This document shows, piece by piece, positions 8,701-17,848 of a stretch of 64,000 nucleotides of DNA (position 1 is the stretch's first letter; every line of letters starts with the position of its first letter). The position numbers and the translations under genes were made by a program. The stretch spans positions 310,001 to 374,000 of the forward strand of contig CANLVN010000001.1 of assembly GCA_947494705.1 (NCBI GenBank). Reading direction: 5' to 3'. The DNA comes from an uncultured Erythrobacter sp. (lineage in GTDB: Bacteria > Pseudomonadota > Alphaproteobacteria > Sphingomonadales > Sphingomonadaceae). Below the pieces are notes generated by a model. The model made no database searches and was not told the DNA's origin. It saw only the letters and a program-made list of their open reading frames with translations.

Positions 8701-10965
8701 GGCCTCGAGCAACGTGCGGTCGTTTTCGAGCACGACGCCGCGCCATGTGCTGACCGCAAATTGCCCACGCTCTGGCGTCTGCGTGCCTTCGAAGGCGAGC
8801 GGCTTTACCGGCTTGCCATCGACGCGCAGCACGACCTTCTGGCCCTTGCGGTGACGGATCGCGATCGGGATCGCAGGTGCGCGCGGATTGGCGGAGAGGC
8901 CGGGCGTGAGAAAGCCGTCCTCACCATCGCCAAGAACGATCCAGTCGGTATTGGGCGCATATTCGGGGAGCGACGCCTCAGCCGCCTCCGCCGTGCTTTC
9001 GGGGACACCGGCCTCGACCAGAATATCGGCCGCCAGTGGGGCTTCGCCGCGATCCGTGCCGCCCGCAATCGTATTCACTGCGCGCGCTGTCACGCTACCG
9101 GGACGAGCCTGTGCAAATTGGGCGACCTCTTCCAGCCCGCCCTCGGGTACGATGGCATGAAAATCGGCAACCACGAGGCTACCGCCTTGGCCAAGGACGA
9201 AGCGCGAGCTTGCGCTACCAGCATTGCGCGTATCGCGGTGGCAATTCACCAGTTCCGCACCTTCAGGCAGGGTCATGCCCGCGACCGCGACCACATGGGT
9301 GCCGGGGACGACACCTTCGAAGTGATAGCGACCATCGGCATCGGTGATTGCGTAGGAGCCGTCCTCCATGACGACGCGCACTCCGGGGATGCCGGGCCGC
9401 ATGTTCTCTCGATTGTCCAGCACTGTGCACGGCCCAGCAGTGATGCGTCCGATGATGGTCATCCGGTCGGCGATGGTTTCGCGCTCGATATCGACGGTCG
9501 CGCTGGCCTGCACTTCACGGCCGAGAGCGTCGGTGGTCTGCGCGATGTTCTCGGCACGACCGGGCTGAGCGTCGGGACGAACGCTCATCGCGTAAGTAAC
9601 CCTGCGCGAGCCGCCGCCCGGAATGTCGCCGAGATTGACGGTCAGCGTACGGCCATCGGGAGCAATCGTGATCGCGTCGGGCGCTCGCTCACCATCTACA
9701 CGGATCGTATCGGGGCGCAGGCGCAGGAAACGCGATGGGATATCGCTCAGCACCACGTCGCGCTTGGGTCGCGAGGAATCGGAATTGCGAGCGGTTACGG
9801 TGTAGAACACCACATCGCCCGGCTGCACACGCTGGCGCGAAGCGGTTTTCGTGAGCCCGATGTCAAGGCTGGGCCGGTCGAGCGGGATGTCGACCTGCAC
9901 CGGAGTCGGATCGTCGAGCGTGAAGGCGCCACCATAAGAAGCGTCGAGGATAATGAAATCGCCGCCTCCCACACGGGTGAGCTGTGCGATGCTTGCCGGC
10001 GCCACGACCGATGGCGCGGTGTAGGGTGCGGGCGGCTCGATCTGAAGGCGATAGGTGCCCAGAAGCGTGAGCGGGAACCAGAATTCGCCCTCGCCCATTT
10101 CGATCACGTTGCCCGCTCCATCAGAGACCGGCGCGCCGGAAACGACGCTCGATGGCCACGAAGTCGTTCCATCCTCGGCAAATACCGTTGCTGGCTGACC
10201 AGTGGCCGCGTCGATCAGGGTCACGCGCGCACCATCGATCGGCTCTCCGGTTTCACTGTCGAACACAACGCCAAACGGATCGGCTAGGACCTCGACATCG
10301 GTATGGACGATCGCCGTGCTGCTGTCGGGCATGCTCGCTTCGATCTCGATGCTTGCCCCATCCACGATGCTCAGACGGCAATCGCCCTGCGTCGGCTGTG
10401 GTTGAATGCGTATCGTGCCCATTTGCCCGACGAAGATGCCGGTATGCTCGCCTGTTTCGAAGATCGTTTCGCTCTCGCGATCACCGGTCGAGGTTGTCAG
10501 AATGACCTTCAGCCAGTCGATTTGGCTAGGATTTACGTCGGCAAACTCTGCGTTGACCTGGAAGATCAAGGTCTCGCCTGCACGAAAAGTAGTCGTCTGT
10601 TCAGCTGCACCATTCACCGGAGCGAGTTCGACCGATATCGCAGATCCGCCACCGTCCCCCTGCGCGCCCTGACCGGATGCGGAGCAAACCGGTGCGCGGA
10701 AATCGAAGGTGGTATCGCCCGCAACGCTGTGGCGGAACGTGAGGATCGAAGGCGGTGTCGAGACGACGTCGAACGTCACCGTGTTGGAATTGGCTTGCGC
10801 CTCGCGGCCGCCGAGAGTCCACGACGCTTGGGCGGTATTAGTAATCGTACGCAGCGTTTCCGCCGCGCTGTCCTGAGCGCTCGCCCCCTCCAGGAGCACG
10901 CCGAAAGGCAGCAGCACTAGCAAGAGTGCTGCTGCCAGACGCCTCAAGGAGGGGGCCACACGCAA
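5749..10965 (-). CDS. Large secreted DUF11/carboxypeptidase-regulatory-like protein with C-terminal outer-membrane beta-barrel-like region
   Basis: 1738 aa; signal peptide; DUF11-like LDIGLTKTASRQRVQPGDVVFYTVTARNS; CarboxypepD_reg-like GIPGVRVVMEDGSYAITDADGRYHFEGVVPGTH; long amphipathic beta-rich C-terminal half. Confidence 0.7.
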   Translation of the reverse strand: MRVAPSLRRLAAALLLVLLPFGVLLEGASAQDSAAETLRTITNTAQASWTLGGREAQANSNTVTFDVVSTPPSILTFRHSVAGDTTFDFRAPVCSASGQGAQGDGGGSAISVELAPVNGAAEQTTTFRAGETLIFQVNAEFADVNPSQIDWLKVILTTSTGDRESETIFETGEHTGIFVGQMGTIRIQPQPTQGDCRLSIVDGASIEIEASMPDSSTAIVHTDVEVLADPFGVVFDSETGEPIDGARVTLIDAATGQPATVFAEDGTTSWPSSVVSGAPVSDGAGNVIEMGEGEFWFPLTLLGTYRLQIEPPAPYTAPSVVAPASIAQLTRVGGGDFIILDASYGGAFTLDDPTPVQVDIPLDRPSLDIGLTKTASRQRVQPGDVVFYTVTARNSDSSRPKRDVVLSDIPSRFLRLRPDTIRVDGERAPDAITIAPDGRTLTVNLGDIPGGGSRRVTYAMSVRPDAQPGRAENIAQTTDALGREVQASATVDIERETIADRMTIIGRITAGPCTVLDNRENMRPGIPGVRVVMEDGSYAITDADGRYHFEGVVPGTHVVAVAGMTLPEGAELVNCHRDTRNAGSASSRFVLGQGGSLVVADFHAIVPEGGLEEVAQFAQARPGSVTARAVNTIAGGTDRGEAPLAADILVEAGVPESTAEAAEASLPEYAPNTDWIVLGDGEDGFLTPGLSANPRAPAIPIAIRHRKGQKVVLRVDGKPVKPLAFEGTQTPERGQFAVSTWRGVVLENDRTLLEADIINSFGSVSKTITREVFFTTTPAKVELVREQSNLVADGRTRPVVAVRVLDRNNRPLREGVSGNFMLNAPYESAEQVDRQQLNQLTGFQPSSARWVVEGTDGIAKIELAPTMVSGSLRLDFEFNDGELVREQQLETWIEPGDIEWTIVGLAEGTVGARSVAENMERDGRFDSDLGDNARVALYAKGRVLGKYLLTIAYDSAKQREDQRVLGTIDPQAYYSVFADGSSRRFDAASREKLYVRIETATFYALYGDFETSFDQTRLARYNRTATGVKGEARVGQFKATGFAAEISSRLRRVEIQGQGISGPYALGSRAILANSERVTLEVRDRFRSELIISTRTLTRFIDYDIDLLTGTITFARPVLSRDEGLNPQFIVVEYETDGLGEAELNAGVRTDWTSGDGRVRIGANAIIDKGEGARTEIGSLDLKAQIGENTEVRGEIAMSRSEGETATGWLAEVQHQTGKLDVLAYASQLDADYGVGQQNGAELGRRKFGVDGRVFITPDLSFLGSVWQDDSLTDTSRRRAAQGQVTFTRKNTDLSLGLAHFADRLSDGSENTSTVLEAGVTQRLMGNALELSGTSSIALGSVESIDLPTRHRFGVRYAVTNDVRLVGTYEIADGENIEARQLRGGIEATPWQGGRLITALGKESIGEFGNRTFAAFGLAQTLQVTPEFTLDATIDGNRTLNGTANSSDLVNPQQPAATGGQINGNFNFEDFTAVTLGGAWRKDRWSVTARGEYRDGELADRYGATFGAIRQLGEGSIVGSGATWTRAEDRNGATTEIVDAAIAFAHRPAASEVAMLGKLEYRSDIVTGAVAGQAGGAGTTALTVDGDARSRRVIASWSTNWSPRGWEEDEFDLRHETRRDEYTLFLGARHNLDEFEGTEFTGTTLFVGADARIGITDRIEIGASATVRTNIEDEVTSFAYGPTVGFVPVEGMLLTVGYNVEGFRDGDFSTARNTDKGVFAAIRMKFDTSSFEFLGLGR

Positions 10966-10987
10966 AGTTCTACTTCCCGATCAGAGC

Positions 10988-12112
10988 TTAATTGATCGTC
11001 ACGCGGAAATAGACCGAGCGCGTAGTGCTCGCGGGGATGTCGGAGAGAGCCGCTGCGATCTCGTCGAGACCGCCGGTGCCGCCACCCGCCGTGTAGATCG
11101 CCGTCGTGCCTTCGCCATCGGTCCCGCCGGAGCAGGTCGCCTCGCCCCCGCTGATGGCAGCCGTGCCATCGACGAAGATGCCGAAGTCGTTTTCGGCGAA
11201 AGTGACGTCTGCGGGCAGGTCATCGGCGACGTTGACATTCTGGGCGGTCGCCGCGTCCGCTGCGTTCGAAACTGCGATGCAGTATTCGATGACAGCACCC
11301 GGGATCGCCTTGGCGTTGGGATCGACACCAGTGCCGTCCAGCGTGTTGTTGACCGGATCACTGATGACGCGGCTCGACTTGATCACGGTCACGAGAGCGC
11401 CCGAGACCTCGAAGCGGGCCTGGTCGGAGAATGCGCCGTCATTGTCGGCTTCTTCGCCCGTTCCGCCATTGCCGTCGGCCAGAACTGTGTCGACGGCAGC
11501 GGTGTCCGCGCCCGACGTGGCCGTAATTTCCGCGCCGAGTCCGGTAGCCCCGGCTTCGTGTGCGTCTGCGACAAGGACGATGTCGAAAATGTCGTCGTTG
11601 ACGGCATCGGTGGCGATATCCGCGGCGACGAGCACCTTGATGGTCTGCGAGCCAGTGCCATCATCGGCCAGCACTTCGTCGAGGAAGGTGATCGCACCCG
11701 CGTCGATTTCCGCCTGGTCGAGCACACCGTCGCCATTGAGGTCGCGATAGATCGTGACGTTCTCGATATTCGCTGCGGTGCCCGCCGTCAGGATGGTGGT
11801 AAGTTCGAGGTCGACCGTGTCGTTCGACAGGTTGGTCACATCGAACGCCAGCACTGCCTGGTCTTGGCCTGGCGAGACGCCGACGGGCGAGACGCCGGTG
11901 AAATTGACGTTCACATCAATCTTGCGGTCGACGACGAAAGTATCGAAATCGACTACCGGTGGTTGTTCTTCGCCGCCGACTTCGAAAGTGACGGTTACGT
12001 CATTTCGAACTGTATCACCGGCTGTGGTCCCGACCGCCAGGGCCGGGCTGCTGGACATCGCAACCAGCGCTAACGCGCTGACCGCACCCAGCAATTGGGT
12101 GGTGGTTTTCAT
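10988..12112 (-). CDS. Secreted DUF11-like protein with EF-hand-like loop
   Basis: Signal peptide (LVAMSSSPALA); DLNGDGVLDQAE; VIKSSRVISDPVNNT...NAKAIPGAVIEYCIAVSN module. Confidence 0.65.
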   Translation of the reverse strand: MKTTTQLLGAVSALALVAMSSSPALAVGTTAGDTVRNDVTVTFEVGGEEQPPVVDFDTFVVDRKIDVNVNFTGVSPVGVSPGQDQAVLAFDVTNLSNDTVDLELTTILTAGTAANIENVTIYRDLNGDGVLDQAEIDAGAITFLDEVLADDGTGSQTIKVLVAADIATDAVNDDIFDIVLVADAHEAGATGLGAEITATSGADTAAVDTVLADGNGGTGEEADNDGAFSDQARFEVSGALVTVIKSSRVISDPVNNTLDGTGVDPNAKAIPGAVIEYCIAVSNAADAATAQNVNVADDLPADVTFAENDFGIFVDGTAAISGGEATCSGGTDGEGTTAIYTAGGGTGGLDEIAAALSDIPASTTRSVYFRVTIN

Positions 12113-12235
12113 TAGAGTGGTCCTCTGCGTGTGCCCCGCGTCGTGTGAACCGCCCGCAGGACTTGGCGGTTATCGTCCGTCCGAAGACAGGAGATTGCGT
12201 GCGCGGCCCCCCCGACCGCGATTTCGTGTGGTGGT

Positions 12236-12721
12236 TCAGCGGATGACCGCGGGATATTCGACCCGGCCTGCGTCGCCCGGCGCGATAGAGGCGAGCGTCC
12301 AGCGCACATGCGTGACATCGTCAGGTTTCGCAGCGCGTTCGGTGCCGTCGGCCTCGGCAATGGTCAGACTGTCGAGCGTGCCCCATTTTGTGCCGCCATC
12401 GACCGAAACGATCAGGTCAGCGGGTGCATCCGATGCGAAGCGAACCGCGGCAGGAACGACATTGGTGATGACGAAGTTATCGGCAGGCTCGCTTCCACCG
12501 TTCGAGTATTCGACGGCCAGCATCAGGCGGTCGCCCGGAACGATGAGGGCGGGCTCGACCAGTTTAGTAATCTCGTTGCCGTTCTCGTCGACACTGGTTT
12601 CGATGGCCATGACATCGCCCTTGAGCGTGACAGGGCTTTGATCCTGCGCCAGCGCCGTCACTGGCATCGCCGCCGCGCCGAAGATCAGGAGGGTGGCAAT
12701 GGCTTTTTTGAGACTTTTCAT
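12236..12721 (-). CDS. Small secreted DUF11-like single-module protein
   Basis: MKSLKKAIATLLIFGAAAMPVTALAQ signal; LIVPGDRLMLAVEYSNGGSEPADNFVITNVVPAAVRF. Confidence 0.6.
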   Translation of the reverse strand: MKSLKKAIATLLIFGAAAMPVTALAQDQSPVTLKGDVMAIETSVDENGNEITKLVEPALIVPGDRLMLAVEYSNGGSEPADNFVITNVVPAAVRFASDAPADLIVSVDGGTKWGTLDSLTIAEADGTERAAKPDDVTHVRWTLASIAPGDAGRVEYPAVIR

Positions 12722-12751
12722 GCTCTTGCTTCCTCAACTTAAATTCAAATA

Positions 12752-13732
12752 TCAATCGATGGTAACGTCGAAACTTATGGTCTGGATGGTGCCCCCTGCG
12801 ACCGTGCCCAGATCGACCGAAATGCCGCTCGCGTCGGACGCTTCGCCCGCATCATCGCCGCTCGCATCGGTGAGGGGGTTTCCGTCGAGTGCCAGCGATC
12901 CGGCCGAATAGGTGGTGCCGTCGGGAATTGCGTCGGTGACGATCAGGTCTTCGATGGAGCCGCTGCCCGAAACCGTCGCAGTGATGGTGAAGGTTGCGAC
13001 TGCGCCCGGCACCGCGCCGCTTCCGCCGAAGGGATCGGTGATGCTCACGGCTTTATCGAGATCGACCGTAGTGATGCCGGCGATGAGCGAGCCCACCGCG
13101 CTACCATCAGCGCCTGTCGTTCCCACGATCGCATCGCCCCCATCGACACCCTGGCCGGCAAAGGTCGTACCCGGAGTGCCCGTGCCCGTCACAGCTTCGG
13201 CAGTGAGTTCGACATCACTCGCTTCGCTATCAGCAACACCGGCGGGGACCTCGACGATGACAAACACCGTAAGCGCCTCGTCCGCGTCCAGCAACGGGCT
13301 GGTTTCAGGACCGGTCAGGATCTGGTCGACGCCTGCGTCGTAAGTGCCGTTGCCGTTGGTATCGATCGCAATGTTCGTGACCGTCGTGTCGAAGTCGTTG
13401 CCCGCCACGCCTGGGTTGGTCGTGAGTGCGAATGCCTCCGGACCATTGCCTTTGTTCGTCACCTCGAAAGTCAGAACCGCCTCGCCTGGAGTGGTCCCAA
13501 TCGGTCCGCTATCTAGCGAGGTCACGGTCACGTCGAGCAATTCGTCGACGCGCACGGTCACGGTGTTCGAGTCCACTGTCTTGGGACCCTCCCCGTCGTC
13601 GTAGGTCGCGGTTGCGGTGTTCTCTATGAGCGTGCCTGCGCTCACGCCTTCGGCGTGCGCGGGAGCGGAAAGGGTGAGCACAGCCACAAACGAGGTGGCG
13701 ATGATCGGCCTGATGAGTTTCTCGGTATCCAT
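12752..13732 (-). CDS. Secreted DUF11-like protein, paralog of 10988..12112
   Basis: Signal peptide; TLIENTATATYDDGEGPKTVDSNTVTVRVDE; DTNGNGTYDAGVDQ; SITDPFGGSGAVPGAVATFTITATVSG. Confidence 0.6.
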   Translation of the reverse strand: MDTEKLIRPIIATSFVAVLTLSAPAHAEGVSAGTLIENTATATYDDGEGPKTVDSNTVTVRVDELLDVTVTSLDSGPIGTTPGEAVLTFEVTNKGNGPEAFALTTNPGVAGNDFDTTVTNIAIDTNGNGTYDAGVDQILTGPETSPLLDADEALTVFVIVEVPAGVADSEASDVELTAEAVTGTGTPGTTFAGQGVDGGDAIVGTTGADGSAVGSLIAGITTVDLDKAVSITDPFGGSGAVPGAVATFTITATVSGSGSIEDLIVTDAIPDGTTYSAGSLALDGNPLTDASGDDAGEASDASGISVDLGTVAGGTIQTISFDVTID

Positions 13733-13890
13733 GCTTACGAGCGGATACCGAGCAATGGTTAGTAAACGATTAGCTTGGCGCAAAAACCCCAGAGTTCTGG
13801 GGATTTCTAAGGCATCTGATGCCTGACGAACGCGGTTAATTCGGCTGCAATTTCAATACGTAGACAAACACAAACACCGCCTTTTTCGCT

Positions 13891-16800
13891 TTAATTCCCA
13901 AATCCTCCACCACCGGGTGTCAGAATCACAAATCGGTCGTTCGGTGCCATCTGTGCTGCCCCGGTTGCGCCGATTTCTTCGCGCGAGCCATCGACTCGCT
14001 CGACCCAGTTTCGGGCAGGCAACGCATCGCCTCCGCCGCAAATGCCGCGCGGCGCAACTGCGCGACGGTTGGCGAGCATATTGGCGCGCATCGGCTCAAG
14101 AAAGGTGATCCGTCGCTCCACTCCGTCACCGCCGCGATAGCGCCCCTCCCCACCGGAGCCCTCGCGGATCGAAAAGGCATCGAGACGCACCGGCAGGCGC
14201 GTTTCCAGGATTTCCGGGTCGGTCAGGCGCGAATTTGTCATATGGGTCTGCACAGCGCTGGTGCCGGGATGATCTATCCCCGCGCCCGACCCGCCGCAGA
14301 TCGTCTCGTAGTACTGATGGTGCTCGTTGCCGAAGGTGAAGTTGTTCATCGTCCCCTGCGAAGGCGCCAGACGTCCCGTCGCAGCGAACAGCGTGTCTGT
14401 GACCGCCTGGCTCGTCTCGACATTGCCCGCCACAACGGCTGCGCCGTGTCGCGGCGCGAGCATCGACCCCTCCGGCACAATCAGCTCGATCGGGCGCAGG
14501 CAGCCATCGTTCATTGGGATCGCGTCGTCTATGAGCGTGCGAACGACGTAGAGCGCGGCGGCGCGGGTGATCGAGCGTGGGGCATTGAAATTGTCCGGTA
14601 ACTGGTCGCTTGTGCCAGTGAAGTCGAAGACTGCCGAGCGCGCCTCCTTGTCGATGCGGATCGCGACCGAAATCTGTGCGCCATTATCGAGCGCGTAAGT
14701 GAAGGACCCGTCTTCCAGTTTGCCGAGCAAGCGGCGCACACTTTCTTCCGCGTTTGCAATGACATGATCCATATAAGCTGCGATAACATCTGAACCATGC
14801 AATCGCGCTGCGCCGGTGAGCAGATCGTTGCCGCGCGTACAAGCGGCCAACTGGGCGCGCAGGTCGGACAGATTGCGGTCGGGATTGCGAGCAGGATAGC
14901 GAGCGTCGGCCAGCGCCTCGCGAACCGCATCTTCGCAAAAGTGCCCTTCGTCGACCATCAGGAGGTTGTCGATCAGCACGCCTTCCTCCTCGATCGTGCG
15001 GCTCTCTGGCGGCATCGATCCTGGTGCGATCCCTCCGATATCGGCGTGATGACCGCGCGCAGCCACGAAAGCGTCGGGTTCAGCCGTGTTCTCATCATAA
15101 AATACCGGGACGATCACGGTAATATCAGGCAGGTGCGTGCCGCCCCGGTACGGATCGTTGAGAACATAGGCATCGCCGCAGCGGAAACCCCGTCCGTCGC
15201 GCGCATTTCCATGCTCGTCCGGACCGCGCGCCTCGATCACCCGCGCGATGCTATCGCCCATGCTTCCTAGGTGCACCGGGATATGAGGTGCATTGGCAAT
15301 CAGCGCCCCCTCAGCGTCGAACAGCGCGCATGAGAAATCCAGGCGCTCCTTGATGTTGACCGAGGTCGCGGTGGATTGCAGCACCACGCCCATCTCCTCG
15401 GCAATCGCCATGAAGTGGTTGTTGAATATCTCGAGCCTCACCGGATCGACCGCTGCCCCGTCGTGATCATCAGCATTTGCGGCCCGCTCAACCGGCGCAG
15501 TGCGCGTAAGGACCAGGCTACCTTCTTCGGCCAGCCGGGCGCTCCAGCCCTCCTCGACCACGGTAGTCGATCCCGGGTCGATGATCAGAACGGGCCCGTC
15601 GAGGGTTTGCCCCTTAGAGAGAGCCGCCCTTTCTACCGTGCACCAGCTGCCCGTCGCTTCTCCGGAAGCAGCCACCGGCTTAGCCGCGGCATCGCCTAAC
15701 CCACCCGAAACACCAATCGCCTCCACACTCAGGGCCTCAACGATAATGGGGGCCGCGTCGTCGCTGTAACCGAAACGCTTGCGGTGCAGCGCACGAAACT
15801 CCGCGTCCATCTGCTCGGGCGAAGTGCAGGGAATTGAGAGCACGGAATCGCTCCCTTCGAACCGCAGGCGCGCATGGCTTTGGGTCTTGATGTCGGATTC
15901 CGGTATACCCTGTTCTATCAATGACTTGACGGAATTACCTCTCAAGCTTTCGAGTTTTTCAGCAAAGCCTTCATCCAATCTGGAAACCACGCTGACTTCG
16001 GAGATGACCTTTACTGGAGCAAGTCCGATGCCGAAGGCGGAGAGAATCCCCGCGAGTGGATGAACCAGCACCGTTTCCATTCCAAGCCGGTCAGCCACAC
16101 GGCAGGCATGTTGCCCACCGGCTCCACCGAAACAGGCCAGCGCATAGGTGCTGACGTCGTGTCCTCGCGCCAGTGATATCTTGGCAATCGCATTGGCCAT
16201 ATTGTCGATAGCTATGGCAAGAAAACCCTCCGCTATTTCCTTCAGTGGCAGGGGGTTGTTCATTTCTCTTGCGACACTTTCGAGCGCTTCGCGCGCGGCG
16301 TTTCTATCCAGTGGCTGGTCCGCCTCGGGACCGAAAACGCTTGGGAAGAAGGCCGGATCGATGCGGCCGAGGAACAGGTTGCAGTCTGTGACCGTAAGCG
16401 GACCGCCCTTGCGGTAACAGGCCGGGCCGGGATCGGCGCCTGCGCTTTCAGGGCCCACTCTGAAGCGTGCGCCATCGAATGAACAGATCGAGCCGCCTCC
16501 AGCCGCGACGGTGTGAATATGCATCATCGGCGCGGCCACCCTGACGCCTGCCACCACGCTATCGCCAGTGAGCTCGTATTCGCCCGCATAGTGGGTCACG
16601 TCGGTGCTGGTTCCGCCCATATCGAAGCCGATGAGCTTCTCATGCCCCAGCTTGGCGCCCGCCGCGACCATGCCCACCACGCCGCCTGCGGGTCCGGACA
16701 GGATAGCATCCTTACCCCGGAACGAGCCGACCTCGGCAAGCCCGCCATTCGACTGCATGAAGCGCAATCGATCCGAAGCGGGCAGTTCGGCGCGCAAAGT

Positions 16801-17493
16801 GTCGGTGTAGCGGCTGAGTACCGGCGAGAGATAAGCGTCGACGACGGTCGTATCACCGCGCGGGATAAGCCTGATGAGCGGTGAAACCTCGTGGCTGACT
16901 GATACCTGGGAGAAACCCATCTCTCGTGCGATCTTTGCGAGGCGCTGTTCGTGGTCGCGATACTGCCAGCCGTGGACCAGGACAATTGCGATAGCATCAT
17001 AACCATCAGCAAGAAGTGCCTGAAATTGCTCTTTTGCCGCCGCTTCATCCAGCGGCAAGACCACCTCCCCGCCGGCACCAGTCCGTTCGTCGATCTCGAT
17101 CACACGGTCGGGCAGCTGCTCGGGCAGCACGATATGACGCGCAAAGATCTCGGGCCGGGCTTGCGTGCCAATCCTCAGCGCATCGCCGAAGCCGCGCGTG
17201 ATCGCCAGCGCCAGCCGCTCTCCCTTGCGTTCGAGCAGCGCGTTAGTCGCGACGGTCGTCCCGATACGCAATTCGGCTATGGGTCCCTCGCCATGCCGTT
17301 CCATAAGTCTGCGCACCGCTTCCGAAGCTGCGTCGGCGTACTGCTCCGGGTTCTCCGAGAGCAACTTGTCGGTCACGAGCGATCCATCGGGAGCCAGCGC
17401 CACCACATCGGTGAAGGTCCCCCCTCGGTCGATCGCGAAGCGCCAGGGGAGCTTTTGGTCTGCGGTTCTGTCGGAAAGCTGGCGTGACGTCAT
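13891..17493 (-). CDS. Fused hydantoinase A/B, 5-oxoprolinase-like protein
   Basis: [21 protein letters not shown] (HyuA N-term), [14 protein letters not shown], then HyuB half: [44 protein letters not shown]. Confidence 0.9.
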   Translation of the reverse strand: MTSRQLSDRTADQKLPWRFAIDRGGTFTDVVALAPDGSLVTDKLLSENPEQYADAASEAVRRLMERHGEGPIAELRIGTTVATNALLERKGERLALAITRGFGDALRIGTQARPEIFARHIVLPEQLPDRVIEIDERTGAGGEVVLPLDEAAAKEQFQALLADGYDAIAIVLVHGWQYRDHEQRLAKIAREMGFSQVSVSHEVSPLIRLIPRGDTTVVDAYLSPVLSRYTDTLRAELPASDRLRFMQSNGGLAEVGSFRGKDAILSGPAGGVVGMVAAGAKLGHEKLIGFDMGGTSTDVTHYAGEYELTGDSVVAGVRVAAPMMHIHTVAAGGGSICSFDGARFRVGPESAGADPGPACYRKGGPLTVTDCNLFLGRIDPAFFPSVFGPEADQPLDRNAAREALESVAREMNNPLPLKEIAEGFLAIAIDNMANAIAKISLARGHDVSTYALACFGGAGGQHACRVADRLGMETVLVHPLAGILSAFGIGLAPVKVISEVSVVSRLDEGFAEKLESLRGNSVKSLIEQGIPESDIKTQSHARLRFEGSDSVLSIPCTSPEQMDAEFRALHRKRFGYSDDAAPIIVEALSVEAIGVSGGLGDAAAKPVAASGEATGSWCTVERAALSKGQTLDGPVLIIDPGSTTVVEEGWSARLAEEGSLVLTRTAPVERAANADDHDGAAVDPVRLEIFNNHFMAIAEEMGVVLQSTATSVNIKERLDFSCALFDAEGALIANAPHIPVHLGSMGDSIARVIEARGPDEHGNARDGRGFRCGDAYVLNDPYRGGTHLPDITVIVPVFYDENTAEPDAFVAARGHHADIGGIAPGSMPPESRTIEEEGVLIDNLLMVDEGHFCEDAVREALADARYPARNPDRNLSDLRAQLAACTRGNDLLTGAARLHGSDVIAAYMDHVIANAEESVRRLLGKLEDGSFTYALDNGAQISVAIRIDKEARSAVFDFTGTSDQLPDNFNAPRSITRAAALYVVRTLIDDAIPMNDGCLRPIELIVPEGSMLAPRHGAAVVAGNVETSQAVTDTLFAATGRLAPSQGTMNNFTFGNEHHQYYETICGGSGAGIDHPGTSAVQTHMTNSRLTDPEILETRLPVRLDAFSIREGSGGEGRYRGGDGVERRITFLEPMRANMLANRRAVAPRGICGGGDALPARNWVERVDGSREEIGATGAAQMAPNDRFVILTPGGGGFGN

Positions 17494-17848
17494 GAAGGCT
17501 TCGTCCTTTGCTGCCCTGCCTCTTCGCAAGGACCGCCGGGACGGTCAAACCCTGTGTGCGACACGATGATTCGACAGTGCGGCAGGGTTAGGTGTCCGGT
17601 TAACATTTGCGAACATTAAAGATTCCACGGATTTCGGGGTCGAGGCGCGTTTACCTGGTGCTAACGATTGGATCCCGCACCTTTTCGGCCTCAACGAAAT
17701 TTCGAATGCAAAACGACGCCACGCTGGCGTCTGCAAGCTTCGGAAAATCTTAACCAGCCAAATCAACGCGACCCCAATTCCCCCTTTGTATCAAGAGAAC
17801 TGAAAAGCGGCCGTCCAGACCGCGAAATGGGGAACTTGAGTTAGGCCA

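Noticed and set aside
8761-10287. 508-aa plus-strand ORF opposite the 1738-aa protein
   Set aside because: Antisense to a clear coding gene; composition (His/Arg-rich, no domain logic) is typical of shadow ORFs in high-GC DNA.
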